Position numbers and translations under genes: made by a program | Origin: Wuchereria bancrofti | Taxonomy: Eukaryota > Nematoda > Chromadorea > Rhabditida > Onchocercidae | Direction of reading: 5' to 3' | DNA: 64,000 bases | Assembly: GCA_005281725.1 (NCBI GenBank) | Contig: SSBO01000009.1 | Location: forward strand, 11,587,843-11,651,842 | The notes under the pieces: generated by a model | The model's database searches: none | Told to the model about the DNA's origin: nothing | The model's input: only the letters and a program-made list of their open reading frames with translations | Part shown: positions 12,487 to 25,791 of the stretch, in pieces | How the letters are laid out: each line of letters begins with the position of its first letter | Numbering within the stretch: the stretch's first letter is position 1

Positions 12487-15400
12487 TTAAAAAGAATTAA
12501 GTGATGAATTTTCTTCTAATGAAGAATTATGTCGCCAGCGCAATAAGTTGTAGCAGTGCAAACAAACTCGTACTGGTTTCGCGCTAGAAGGCAGCTTGAC
12601 ACGCGCATCAGTGCATGAATTGCAAAATATAGAGCCGCAATTCCTAAAATAGAATGTACTCTTATCTTCTTAAAACAAAACATAAACTTATTATAAGCAT
12701 TTTTCAAATTCTCGATCATTAACACTTAAAAACCAACCCTCCTGACCAAACTCAACTTCTTCATCCACTTCCTAAAAGAAATACACAACAAACACTTGCT
12801 GGACAGACCTGCAGTGATGTTTTCGTTTACTCATACTGAATTGCAAATTACATCCTTTACAATTCAAAACATTGCCATCCTTTTCCCATTCAGCTTCCGA
12901 AAGAGGCAATAGTTCTTCTTTCAATTCAACTACTTTCAACTTTGACCTGAAATAAATTTTTCCTGTAGATCGTCAAAAATGTCAGGCACAAGACCAGTGC
13001 TAAATTCTACGTAGCATGGACTAGTGACATACTCCGATAGATGACCACCAAGTTCTTCTAAAGCTTTTTCACAATCCTCCAGTTTCTCACTTTTATATTT
13101 ATAACTAGCAGTCAACTCTTCGAGTTCCTGAAAAATGATCAAAATTAGAAAATAATATTTGATTCTAAATAAAATGGGTGATATTGTTAATCAATAATCA
13201 GTGAATGTAGCAAATGGTAGGTGAATAAAAGAATATACAGGAACAAATTATCGGTACTTTCGTACTTCATGAGCGCGCAATAGTTTCCCCAATTCTTGCA
13301 GCACAACTTCCTTTGTCTTGAAGTTTACCATAGAAAGTGACGACCAAAACGGCAAAATTTATGCAACATTCATTATTTTAAGCAAAGAATAAAATAAACC
13401 TGTTTTATCACAGGCAACTGTTTCAGCTTTTCATTCAGCTCAGAAATCTGACGTTGCAATTTTCCAAGCCGATCATTCGCAACAGCCAATTCTTGCTAAA
13501 CACGTACACAGATGTCTAATGTTTTTATTTCACATGTAGAATACCCGTGCTGATTCTTTTGAATTTGCAAGTAGATTTCGAAACTTTTAAGTTTTAAACC
13601 TCTTCACCTGTTTCTTTTCCAACACGCTCAATGTTAGCATGTATTCATCGGTTTTGTCAGCTAGCTCCTTTTTCAACATTTCTGAAGTCCCAGCTTCCTG
13701 CTCTAAATCCATTTCACGCATAGAATTTTTCTTGTTCAATACATCAATCACCTGCTGTTGCTGCTGTTTATCCTTAACGTGTCAAATTTATTTAACTTCA
13801 ATATTTTATTTTTAATTACAACCACAAATGAAACGTTATGGTATGTCGATGAAACTATAACAATTCTCTTATTAAAAAAAAAAAAAGATTACATGGTTAT
13901 ATCGTTTATTGGCAATAATCATATCTTTTTCCAACTGCCGACATTTCCCTTCTACAATACGAATTTTTTCATACAAATCGACATTCACTTTTTTCGTATC
14001 TGCTAGTTGCTGCCGTAAAATTCGTATGGAATCTTCTTTTTCAGATGCTAACTGAGCTAGTTCCGCTCTGAAATACAATTAACATTAGGATTTTTTTTTG
14101 CTTCAAACAATATTTAAACCGGAATGATAACAAGGACAGACTTCTCCTTTTTTAATACTTCCACTGCAGCAATATAATCATTAAACAACTTCGACGCATC
14201 TTCCGTTGCAGCACTAGCTAACTGGAAAAATTACTTTCAATATTTAATACGCATTTATGTTTTATTACAAGACAAAAAACCCAAAATTTTTATCAAAAAA
14301 TGTGGCATATATAGAAATTCGCATTTAACGTAAAAATAATTCAAAGATATTATACTTCTAAAAATTACGAAATATCTTACACTGATATTATTAAGACCAG
14401 ATAGATTGATTTCTTCTATTTTCGTCTTCAATTCAGCCACTTTAGATCTACAGTAATGACACCGAATTATGAAACAAAAACAAACTATGGGAAAAAAACT
14501 TTCCTTTTCCCAACTTACAATGCTATCTGTTTTATTGAAATACAATTCTAATATCCAACAATCTCATTAAAACCAATATATTTGGAAAGGTCTATTGGGA
14601 TAAATTTTATTGTCAGAAAAAATTTACAAAAACCTTACTCCAAATAATTATTTCGTTGTTCCAAGTAATTTTTTTGATCAAGAGCAAGTTCCAGTGACTT
14701 TGCATCAGCCGTATCAGATTCCTTTTCACTGTTAGGGTTATTCGATAGGCTTGGTAAACATACATAAGCTGCTAGCTCAACGGTTCTTCAATACATTTGT
14801 TTCACAGTTGAAAAATAGAAAGTCAGAAAAATCATCATTGAAAGAAAAAAAAAAATGAAACATCTGAATGGTCAAACGACAGAACATCAAAGAAAACAAA
14901 AGTACGCATCAACAGAAATTCGAAACTTACACGGGTTGATTTTCTAGTTGTGGTCGATCTAGTGTCAAATTACAATCAAGAACTGAAAGTGCCATCAGTG
15001 TTCCGGATAAACCAATGCATTCGTCATGTCGAATCAATGCCCACGGCTCGTAGAAGTCCCGGAAAACGTCTTATGAAATATCATATTCTACTAATCTTTA
15101 CGAGCCATACAATAATACGTTATGCATATGAACCTCTTTATTCTTAATCTAAACATAAAGCATAAATCGGGATCCTAATACCTTCAGGAGCTCCTGTCGT
15201 CTGTTTGGAAAGTAATGAAATAAATTCGTTAGATTTTCTCGGATATGCTGTTACGAAAATGAGTGTAATATGGCAGCTAGTTTTTAAATTTCCTTCTAGT
15301 TCAGCAAATGACTGAAAAATATTTTTGTATGGAAGGACTACCTGATGTAACTTGAAGTGATCAAATTCTCGAAGTAGATGCCCAATTTCTTTTGCATTAC

Positions 15401-16079
15401 GGCTAATCTCAGGAAGGCTCGAATGCGAAGCAGAGGGGTTCTGCAAACCGACTGCCGATACCGATATTGTGTATTAAATATGGATAAGTGTTTACCACAA
15501 TTTTTTGTGAAACTGATTCGGTATCCAAAAAATAACAACTTACGTGATCTTATCAAGACGGTCAATGCATTGGTAACTTTCATTCATATCTGCATTTACA
15601 CTTGCAACTTTACCAAGACAACTCCACAATTCAGAATCTGGAGTACGAAGTGCTATCATTGTCTTCTGGACTACAAAAAAAGATCAAATGTGAATCTGTC
15701 AAAGTGAAACAACAGCATAAAAGGTGGTCTGTAAAGGAAAGTTTTTTACTATTATTGCTTGTGTCTCGCCATTACTCAAATGAATTTCCAGAGTCATCGA
15801 CACTTATTTCCATTTAACTGAGCAATACATGATACCACTTGAACCTAATGTTACAAACTCCTTCAGTAATACATTCTAAAAGAACTTTTGATAATGCATA
15901 AAAAATCTTGAAACCTGAACTTCTAAAACCATGCCACAAAACTTTTTCAAGTATGACGAAAAGATCAGTAAGTGGACGTATTTCGGTATTGATGATACGA
16001 TGTCGCGAATGCATACTTTCATCCAGAAATATGCGCAATACTAATCTAGTGATTAACAATAAATTGGATCGCTCATAAT
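12487..16079 (-). CDS. RUFY-like RUN and FYVE domain protein (5' end missing)
   Basis: Fourteen minus-strand exons join in phase: 16079-15915, 15670-15614, 15589-15544, 15440-15352, 15069-14931, 14728-14639, 14447-14381, 14221-14142, 14067-13893, 13772-13608, 13495-13400, 13127-13033, 12946-12809 and 12643-12487, giving about 518 residues and a stop. The first ~130 residues match a RUN domain (LLLITRLVLRIFLDESM, FVILEKVLWHGFR, RIRAFLRLAVMQKKLG). A long coiled coil follows, with the RUFY-like ALDQKNYLEQ and SIRILRQQLADTK. The C-terminal FYVE zinc finger is complete: WEKD, four Cys pairs (CKGC, CRNC, CNSC, CLHC), the basic RKHHCR and the RVC motif. RUFY proteins bind small GTPases and PI3P on early endosomes; that function is inferred from the domains. 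The donor of the fourth exon was chosen by phase (weak GT-TA). The initiator exon, upstream of 16079, was not found. Confidence 0.88.
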
Positions 16080-18837
16080 CTAAAAGACAAAATTTAAAGA
16101 GAACGAAAGAAATAATAAAAACAGAAAATTAAAAAATTTCTTCGCACTAATTATAACTGAATCCCGCAAACAACAATCACTGTTATTCTATAAAAATCAG
16201 TTTCACCGTTTGATTAAGAAAGACTAAAGTTTAAAATAAATTGCCTGAACTAACGTTCCAATGCATTGCAAAAATGATTTTTCTGGTACACAATGAAATG
16301 TATAACAAATGAATACAGAATTACATACGGAACTACATGGGTTAACATATGTAAGAAATTGTGCATCTATTTATTATTTCTTTAGCTTCCAGCAAATTAA
16401 TAATAATAACGCTTAATAACCAAACTCTTAACCACTGTACAGCTTATAACAAGTTTTAAACTTTCGATATACACAAGATGACAATACCGTGAAACTTAAA
16501 ATGTGTCAATCTATTTCATACAATAATCATTCTTCATCAAACGGTAGTTGGTACTAATAACTATAAATTAACGTAAGATATTCCATTAATTGCCGCCCAC
16601 TAAATTTTATTAAATAACCAAGCTAAAAGTAAAAGTTTATGGGAATACAGATGAGTGTAACGATGAACTGGAAGTATACATGATCTTCCCCATTATCATT
16701 TAAATCAATGACAAATAAATGAAAAAGCAAATGAATGAAGGAATACATGTATTCGGTGTTGTACTTACTTCGCGCTATGCAATAAATTGATTATAACAAA
16801 ACCTTTCGTGAGTTTTTGAGTTTCAGTGAGGGTGTTACTGAAATCGAATCCAAACAATTCCAGAACATTCATTGCAGTTGAAACGTTGCAACAATAAAAC
16901 CAGTAAGGTGGTACCTGTAAATAATGAATGATACGAATCAACTCACAGTTAGATTTGCTTGTTATCATAAAGTAGTTCCTCTCACTTGTTCAGTCTGAAA
17001 TATCGCCAAATATGAAGAGATGGAATATTATGTCATCTTACAGTTCATTCTGTATTTCCCGATATCATTTGACTATTAATTTTTGCATCCCCATCCCAAT
17101 ATTTCAGCGTCCTGAATTAAAACTTCTAGATGGTTTCGAGAGTACTTAGAGAAATTTCGAAACATCTCGTTCTAGAAAGGCAATACAGAAATGGAAGTAT
17201 ATCGTACTGGATGTAATTTCTGGAAGATGCTTATAATTTTTCGCAGAAAGCTGCTGCCATTACAAAATTATCCAATCCCGTATTAACATGAGATAGAAAA
17301 AAAAAAAAAAAAATGATTTGAAATGAATGAAAAATGAAACGATTTGAACAAGAGAGAAGATGAAGGGATCAAAAGTGCGGAATATCTTACCAACTTGCAG
17401 TAATGTACTGTTAACATGCGCTATGCATGAAAAGTGACACAAAGACTAACGGTATACTTTCCAAACAATATTGTGAAAAGTGACACAACACGCCCTACTT
17501 CCACCCATTTTATACGGACTTAACATTTGCGAGATGTCGCATTCTGACCCAACAACGAGTCGAAACTGTCATTTCCTGGAACGATTAGCTACAGAGTAAG
17601 GGTAGGAAGGGCTCTGGCGCCACGTGGGTGACTACTACCCATCGTCTTTTGTTCCTTCATGTGGAATTCCGGTAGTTCCTAGTTACTGTGGAAGTGCTCG
17701 TATTAACCATTTATCACCACTTGTAATATTGGTTTGTTAATATACCTCACAATGAGCCATCCTCATCATCCACTATTAACCTGCCCCTTAAAATTTTTGA
17801 CGGAGCACAATAGGAAAGATTAGATCGAGACTATTTGTCATGCTGCTACTTCACTAAATATCAGTTGTGGATATCACCAGTTCTGGACATTGCGGATATA
17901 CGGCACACAGAAACATGGATGTCATTACCAGTCAAAGGCTACCATCGATGTTTAGTTTACTTTCGGTGTAATCTTCCATCTTTTTCATCTGTTTTTGTTT
18001 AAAGCCGCTGCTCTTGTTTACTCATTTATCTCTGTTCCTTATCATTTCCTACTTTTAGATACCTCTTTAACTCCTTCCATCACATTTTCCTCAAAGTAAC
18101 AGTTGATGGGGAAGTAATCCATTTGGTATGTCAGGATGATTGCAAGAATCTTATGATACTTTAGATCCAGCTAAAGTCCATTATATGACATCATGTGCAA
18201 TTGATCTATACGCTTGAGATGAGATGTATTTCTCAGTACTGAAATTGTTTGAACGCTTGTGCACTGTTAATATCATCTTATATAGTATCCCCCTGTTATC
18301 CATCTTTGAAATCTACATGAATTCGCTTCCTTACTTTGTGGCACCATATTCTGTACGATTACAGTATTCTGATTGAATTAATGCCATTCTTCCACTATAC
18401 TTCGCTTGTTGTGGTCTTCCTTACAAAATGTTATTACAGCCATGGTCCTGTAATAGCCTTTTCGAAATTAGCTCAGAATAAAGCTAATGTCAGATCTTCA
18501 AAATTTACAAAATTTATCAGTCTTTCAAATAACCTAGTGCTCTAGCTTGGACCTGTGGCATTACGTACATAAATTCCCTTTTCCTGCTCGACTTAATTAT
18601 GTTGCTATTGTTGATGTATCTTTGGTCACAGATCTTTAGATTTGCGTGCTCTTGTATTTTCATCTTGTTGGTTATAGTTATTTTTGTACTACGGATATTT
18701 GGATTATCTATTATTTTCATGAGTTACCCCATGCTGAAAAATAGAAAGCAGTGTAATAATGTCACTATTTGAAAGTTTTTTCAGGGGAATTTGTTACTGT
18801 TGCTGGTGTTGGCCTTTGTGCAAAGAAGACTTAAAAG
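16080..18837. other. Divergent spacer between RUFY-like gene and API5
   Basis: This region should contain the missing first exon and promoter of the minus-strand RUFY-like gene and the promoter of plus-strand API5. A minus-strand open stretch at 16968-16765 ends at a GTAAGT donor but is out of phase with the RUFY exon at 16079. A 16-base motif containing GAAAAGTGACACAA occurs twice, near 17427 and 17473. A TTTTTTCAG at 18776-18784 could be a spliced-leader acceptor for API5. Confidence 0.4.
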
Positions 18838-21800
18838 ATGAGTAATGCAACAATTGATGATATTTATGACGCATGCGAACGTCTGGATAAAGCCAAAGTT
18901 AAGGTTATTCGTTATCTATAGATTCAGAATGTTTTCAAAAAGTACAAATACACTCGATAAAATTGTAATAGCAGAAATAAACATTATTGTATTATCATGA
19001 CTCCTTGATACAAGTAAGCAGTGAATGCATACTTTATTAGATGGACTTAATATTCCTTTAAGATGTAAGTGATTTAATGACGATGGCTTAGCAGACTTGA
19101 GTTTAGTATCTCTTGGTAACATAAGGAAGATAGAAGTGCACGAAGTTGCAGGACGCCGAAGATTACAAAGTTTTCATTTCGGGTACGAAAGGAAACGATG
19201 GAAAAGTGAAAAAACTTTGTGCTCATATGATCGTTCGATACTGGCAAGATTTCACGGATCTGCGGAATGTAGCATTTTATTCACTTGTTTCACTGTTGGA
19301 AGATCGAGATCCTGATGTATCCTTTTTATTGCATCTTCCATTTGTTGAATTTTGGTATTTAATTCTGTTTCTTCCATGTCAATCCTTTTCTTCCGATTAC
19401 ATGTCGAATACGCTTGCAGATTCGAAAAGCAGTGATTCGTGAAGTATCACATGTAGTCAAATCTGGGGAACTTGTTGATAAAATTGCGGATGTACTGTCG
19501 CAGATGCTGCAGCAAACGGACGAACTCCAAGAAATAGCTATGCTTACCAACGTCCTTGTTCAGTTCCTGAAGTCTCATCCGAAGGGTTGATGCTTGATAA
19601 ATACAGAACGTTTATGGCATGCACTGATAAGAATTCTTTGGATCAGAATAATTTTTTTGAACTGTTGAAAATTCTCCATTTTTCTTCAAAGTATTCGTAG
19701 GAGTTTTAATAATGATACTCATACGCAGATGTACTTTCTGCGATATTTGTTAATGTTGTGAAGTCGGAGGAGGAATCGGTACGTTTGCGATTATTGAAAT
19801 TCATCCAGTTGCATGTACGGGATATTCCTGTCAATTTGATGAACGAGGACTTAATGATATCCATTGAACATCACATCCGAGAGGTAGTCATATTCCTTTC
19901 CTGCTATTAGCGTCTTTTATGTTGAGCGATCATTTTTACATTATTAACTAAAATTTCTTGATTTTTGCAGGTGCTCAGAGATATCACAGCTGTAGAGTTC
20001 GATTTGATTTTTAATTTTATGCGTTCGTTGGAGTTTTTCCGAACGGCGAAAGGACGTATGATACTGTACAAAATCGTTGTTGATCAAATGCAAATTGATG
20101 AACCATTTCCTGTATTTTTTTTAACAAATTTTTCAAAGATTTTAGATTTGCAGTTGAAAGTATCCGTAAGTTATCGTTTTTGAAGATTGTGGGATGAGGT
20201 TAAACAATTTTTGTTGTTGATCAGTAATGAGGGCCTAAAAATATTCTTTAACTGCAGTTAGTGATCATGTTTTATCGTGAGCTGCTCTAATGATACAATT
20301 AATTTCCAATTTACAGGCTAACGATCCTCAACGTTTTGATCAGATATTGTATTTCGTTGAACGAGCGCGATTACTTCTTTCGGTGAGTTTTCTAATAATG
20401 TAAAGAGAAAATTATACTAACTCTATGCGGGTCATCCTTTATCTTATCTTTATGTAGTCATTTACCGTCTACTTTCTACTGTTTATCTTCTCGTTTACAT
20501 GTATTGTTTGCTTTCTGTAAGAAGTTGTAGAACTGGTAATATAATATGCTTTATCCTAGGCCAGTTATCGAGGCAGTGAACTGGTGAACTTTATGATATC
20601 CAAAGGCATTCCTGTACTTGAAGAAGTGGATGCGGCGTTACGTATTAGATTTTTGCGAATTCTGGTTGAGCTTGCTCCGTTTTCGAAATCATTGGAACGT
20701 AGTGATTTAATGACTCTGTCTGACTATTTTTCGGTTGGTATTCTGTATTTCGTCCGTTAACATTTTTTGTTGGACCAAGCTGTCTTCTAGTTGTGATTAC
20801 CGTTAAATTGATAAGAATTACATTCAGTAAGCTAAGACTAGCACTGTCACTTTTTTATTTGTTCAGCATAAAAAATGAATAGTTTATATATATGATTAGC
20901 TTTAATAAAATTAGATGTATTCGGTTTGTAGAAGCTTATTCCTCCACTGCCATCGGAACGTTCCGATGAAAATATGGGAGATGTGGACACTTCATTGGAA
21001 CAAGAATTGCGTCTCAGCGAATTGGAAACAACATCCTTAGCTTTTGCATCATTTTGTAGAACAGACAAAACAGCTTTTAATTACACGTTGGAACATAGCA
21101 AGGATTCAGCTAATTGGAGAAAAAGGTTTTTTCTGATGTTCATATCATCCATTTTCTGGAAAGTATGCACTCTCAAAAAATTTAACATGAATGTCAGTAG
21201 TTAGGATATGTGTCAGAAAGATGACAGCAGTTAGGCATTATGATATATGATTAAAACAAGAAGGTGCCGTACGTTATGTTGGTTAATGTAAACCAAGATA
21301 AGTGCTATTAGTTATGCCGTTGTACGGATACTTGACTGCCAGTAGTTAGGATATATATAATATTACGTAGCAAAAGGTTGATTTAAGTACAACTGTACCT
21401 TTCCACTACCTATCAGATTTATCGCAGGATTTTTCAGAATCATTTACTTGGGTCGATTATTGCAACACTATATCGTTTCGGCAAATTCTGAATTACAGAA
21501 GATGCGTAAATTGGAACCATCTAAACGAGACAAGAATCAGCTTTTGTTTCAGCAAAATTCCCTGAAAATGGCAGAAAATACTCTTCATCTAACAAAAATG
21601 CTTGCTCATAAATCGCCTTCCTTTGTTTTTGTCATAACACCAAGCTGGAAGATGGAAAACAGGTATACTTTTTGTTCCTTTGTAGTGGTTTTTTAAGGCA
21701 ATTTCATGTTGAAATCTGCTGTCTTTATGGACTTCTTCCAGAAAGCGAGACCACGAGTTGGAAGTTGGAACGGAACAGAAACGAAAAAGACCTGTTCTTC

Positions 21801-22202
21801 ATTTCTACGTACCACCTGGCGGAAAATATAGTGGTGAGCATTTCGGGCTTGTTTTGAATCAAAATATAGTGTCTCACCGTATAGTCATACAACGCAAGTC
21901 TTATGTTCACCTAACTTCCTTTGTCTTCGTTGTTCCTTTTGTTGCCATGTTTACCGAGCAATACAGCATATTTTACTAACTAATCTGATTTCAAGTTTAA
22001 GATTCATTTCTTGAGAGAAATTAGCAACTACTGTTATTGCAAAAATTTCATAGTTTAATTTACACTCTTTGGGAAAATATAAGATTTAAAATGTATGCAG
22101 AAATCTCTAGAGAAAAAAAACGACTTATGTGAGACATTTTCAGGCATGCTAAGTCGAGGTGGCTGGAAGAATGGCACAGGAGGGCACTTCAATCGACGTT
22201 GA
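18838..22202 (+). CDS. api5: Apoptosis inhibitor 5 (API5)
   Basis: Eleven exons join in phase: 18838-18897, 19152-19316, 19420-19585, 19729-19883, 19971-20165, 20317-20382, 20560-20733, 20932-21125, 21438-21662, 21742-21833 and 22144-22202. They encode 516 residues, close to human API5 (about 524). Recognisable blocks are KDAEDYKVFISGTKGN, AVIREVSHVVKSGELVDKIA, VRLRLLKFIQLHV, MISKGIPVLEEVD and, near the end, EQKRKRPVLHFYVPPGGKYS, which carries the basic nuclear-localisation-like KRKRP. The family folds as HEAT/ARM-like helical repeats and is nuclear, with reported anti-apoptotic and mRNA-related roles. The last residues (GMLSRGGWKNGTGGHF) retain the Gly/Arg-rich flavour of the API5 tail. The 10th exon acceptor (TTTTTCAG at 21430-21437) was preferred over the nearby GCAG because the latter breaks the frame. 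Confidence 0.92.
21193..21356. repeat. Intronic CAGTAGTTAGGATAT duplication
   Basis: The API5 intron between exons 8 and 9 contains two copies of CAGTAGTTAGGATAT (near 21196 and 21340), with a related CAGTTAGG between them. They are short direct repeats and no function is suggested by the sequence. Confidence 0.5.
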
Positions 22203-22729
22203 TCTTACGTTTTTATTCGAAATTTTTGTTGATATGGATCTCTATTTACTGTTATGGTTGTACCATTTTCGTTTCTTTTTTATTGTTGTTTTTAGTCATT
22301 ATGCATAGAATTATACTTACCATGACTTGTGCATCAGCGTCTGTACACAGATCCACATGTTATCAAAAACAATCCTTATACTACCCAGAATTTATGTAGG
22401 AAATATCTTTAAACTGTTGAAAATTTGAAATCATCAACTTATCCATTAATTGTTGTTTACGGGCCATTTATGTGCAGCACATCTTTTACTTACATATTTT
22501 TTGTTGTAGCGATATCCTCCAGACTGATAAATATGTTGCTAGCTTTTGATCACAATAGCTAGTAAACTTTCAGAAGAGGCAGGGTATTTTTGATGAAGTG
22601 TCATTTTATAGCAGTTGTGTATTATTTTTTTGAACTGTGTGCCCTAATCAGTTTTTCGTTGCATTCCAAAAATTATTTTGGATATTTTCTTTTTTTGCTT
22701 TCAAATCGTACGTGAACTCCATGGTTCTC

Positions 22730-22735
22730 AATAAA
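22730..22735 (+). promoter_or_regulatory. Poly(A) signal of API5
   Basis: AATAAA lies 528 bases after the API5 stop and 182 bases before the TRAPPC12 start. It is the best-placed hexamer for API5 3'-end formation. A polypyrimidine-CAG acceptor at 22837-22848 follows about 110 bases later, the spacing typical of nematode operons. Confidence 0.6.
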
Positions 22736-22916
22736 CGATTACATCAACGAAGGAGAAATATTTGCAGTGTCTTTGCATGGGAGGTCGGGACCTCATTTTA
22801 CTATTGAGGAATTCTGTTTTGTAACAGCCAAGACACTTTTTTTTTCAGATTTGAGTTTTTAATGTGAGTTTGGGGTTTTTGCTGCAGAAGTATAACATAA
22901 TCTGGGTTTCTAGAGA

Positions 22917-25685
22917 ATGGAGAAGGTTTCGGATGGCAGCATGCAAGAATGGCCGGATTCAGATAGGCTGAAAGAAGCGCTTTCATTGGCAAAGTTTGAT
23001 AATTGCTACACCATGCCTGGTTTGAAGCAAGTGTCCTTACGGTGTATTTGAATTCATATTTTCATTTTTGGTTTTAATTTCTGTAGTTTTATTTGGTTTT
23101 TGTTTACGGATATTGGCACTCGGTCGTGAAACCGTCTATTACATTTTCTTTTGCAGGGTAAATGTAGCTTTACCTGACTTGATGGCCAGTACGTTAGAGG
23201 AAAAGCTTAACAAAACAGTCACTCGACCATCAGTTTCCAAAGATCTGGATGGAGTTCATCTTCTCATTGTTAGTTCATTTATTTTCTGACAAAATTCTTG
23301 CTTAAGTCATTGGAAGAGGCGTTTTCAAAAAATTTTTTTGATAAAATGCATTTTCACAATCAAAATTATGTTCCAGAAGTGTTATCATAAATAAGCAATG
23401 AAAGTAAGGAGTTCAGAAGGTTTTAAAGGTATGCTGGATATCACTGATCTCTAATTCATGATCATGGTCTTGTAAAGAGCACATTAACGACCATGGCATT
23501 CTGGTGCGATTTCAGCGACAATTGTATGAAAGTTTACAGGCTGGTGGACATCTTCGAGCTGCCGTTAATTTAACTGCTGAATTGTTAACAGAAGTTAATC
23601 AGGGGTTTGGGATGGCTGGTCAGCCTTCGAACAATACGGAGTACAGTTTCAAGGTTTATTGCTTGAAATATTATTACATTTACATGGATAGACGTTGAAT
23701 TTCTTTGCGACATCTTGTCACATATCTTTCTGGTGTCCTTGCTATTATTTATACTTGCGTGCATTCCGTAATAATGGTGTAAGCATGACTGATTTTTGTC
23801 GATGTATCAATCAAATATAAGCTAAAAACTAAAGTTTGATCTGTAAAGTAAATTTATGCTAATTTGTTGGTTTGATTTTCGTAGGTATGGGCATGTCGTT
23901 TGCAATTGCTTATGGCTTTGAAGCTGTATACATTATTGAATGACGAGTTGATACCGTTTGAGGAACTAGATGCACCAGATCTATTTTATCAATATTATCC
24001 CAATCTGTATCCGGAAAGCCCCAAAGGTATGCATTCAGGTATTGAAAATACCTCAGATTTTTGTAAGGGTGGAAGGGTTTCAAATTTTTGGAAACGGTTA
24101 TTTGTTTTTGGTCGTTTGAAGAGATTTGAACTTATTTCTTTAAAGATTCATTCAGTTTTAGGGAGTCTGGTGCTATTCAGCATGCGCTTGGTTCATGCCG
24201 AAGCATTACGCTTCACTTCTAATCCATGGACAACTTTAGAAAGAATTGACAAGCTGGAGAAAAATGTTAACAACGTAACATATATATTGCACTTCCTTTC
24301 AAGTTTTCATAATGATAATGGGAAGCTAAATTAACAAAGTTTAATTTTATAGGTTCTGGACAATTCAGGGAACAAAAGTGAATATTTTTTTAAAATATGG
24401 AAGGATCGTTTGTTAGCAGTTCAAAAAATGCGTGCACGTAGTTTATTTTTTCTAAAGGTTATATATTTAGCCATTTTTTTCTCGAAATAGCGAACAAAGT
24501 GTAATTAATCTTTAAAATACGATTGTAGAAACTGATTAACTACAAAGGAATAGATTAGTAATTGTACGTCGAACATGAAGACTGCTTTTGCAAAAAATAA
24601 TTTCTAGCATTATAGGAATATTCAACGTCCATGATCCTATATAATCGTTTGTCAAAAGCAGGTGGGTTAAATTCTGAGCAACGGATAGCCCTGAAACTGA
24701 TGTTAATGAGAATGGCGATGTCTATCGGTGATCAAAAGAACTTAGAACATTATTCAAATGAAATTGTTTCATCAGGCTGTGACGAGGAAATCTTACACAA
24801 GTATGTTGCGCTTCGTTAAGATGCTTTGTTTAGAAGCTTTTGCAACGCATAAATTTTTTTTGTTTAAAATTTAATCTCATTCTCAATAAATTTTTTGACA
24901 AACAAATGTCACAAACAAATTTTTTGACAAAAGGTGCATTTTGACAAACAAAATTTGAATATTTTAGGTGTTTGAAGTATATGTTTTATGGCAACTATAA
25001 TGAAGCTTATGAAACCTTGCAAAAATGTCTGAATTCACTCGCCTCTCCTGAAGTACTGAAATTTCAGTCGCTTTCTTCTGATCTCTTTATTAGATTAAAT
25101 GAGGACGAAAAATATGTGCTGTTCGTAAATTTTAATAACCTGTTTTTCAGATGGTTTGCTTTCAAACCGCATAAATTTGTCATGTTTTATTAGATATCTC
25201 CCGTTAGTCATCATACATGTTTGCAAAAAACAACAGTAACATTAAAATATTATTTCCTTAAAATTTCCAGCTGTGCAACAACATGGCGATTTGCTTATTA
25301 TACAAAGGACAAATTTTTAATGCCATGGAAATGTTGAAAAGCCTACCGGGTGATCCAAATGAGCCGGTTGCAATCAATTTTTCGACCATAGCAGAACTTT
25401 CGATTTCAAATCTCATACACGAAGATGTAATTCGTCTTTAGAATTTATATTGAAATTGCACACGAAATAAGAAAGCTCTATATAAGGTTTATAGTTCCAA
25501 TTTGTTTGAAGCTATAAACAACTATGGAAAGTTTGAGTTTGATACGGCTAATTACACATCTATAATTCTCCAACGGTTTGAAATTTTCGTAAAAATTTCT
25601 TTTACAGTTGGCAATTTTTGCTCAAAAATTTGATCGGTTTCCGGATATGTTTGATCCAGTGACGCTGAAATTGATAGCCTCATGA
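22917..25685 (+). CDS. trappc12: TRAPP complex subunit 12 (TRAPPC12)
   Basis: Ten exons join in phase: 22917-23041, 23157-23268, 23516-23653, 23885-24026, 24162-24274, 24353-24457, 24616-24800, 24968-25124, 25271-25426 and 25608-25685, giving 436 residues. Diagnostic blocks are TMPGLKQ, HLRAAVNLTAELL, ELDAPDLFYQYYPNLYP and LVLFSMRLVHAEALRF, all colinear with human TRAPPC12. The C-terminal half has TPR-like helices (YGNYNEAYETLQKCL, NNMAICLLYKGQIF). TRAPPC12 belongs to metazoan TRAPP III and acts in ER-Golgi traffic and autophagy. The protein lacks the ~300-residue disordered N-terminus of the human form and starts just before the conserved core. An AATAAA at 25786-25791 closes the gene. API5 lies upstream in the same orientation. 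Confidence 0.92.
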
Positions 25686-25785
25686 CAAATGCAAGGAAAT
25701 GGTGTATCTGTTCATATTGTGCGATAAGAGCTTTTTTTTGATATGCGATACCATCTCTGTCTTTATTATGTTATCGAAGATATGC

Positions 25786-25791
25786 AATAAA
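25786..25791 (+). promoter_or_regulatory. Poly(A) signal of TRAPPC12
   Basis: AATAAA lies 101 bases past the TRAPPC12 stop codon, within TATGCAATAAAG. The position and context fit a nematode 3'-end signal. Confidence 0.7.

Noticed and set aside
16765..16968. Initiator exon of the RUFY-like gene
   Set aside because: Its donor phase does not match the exon at 16079; the join creates a stop.
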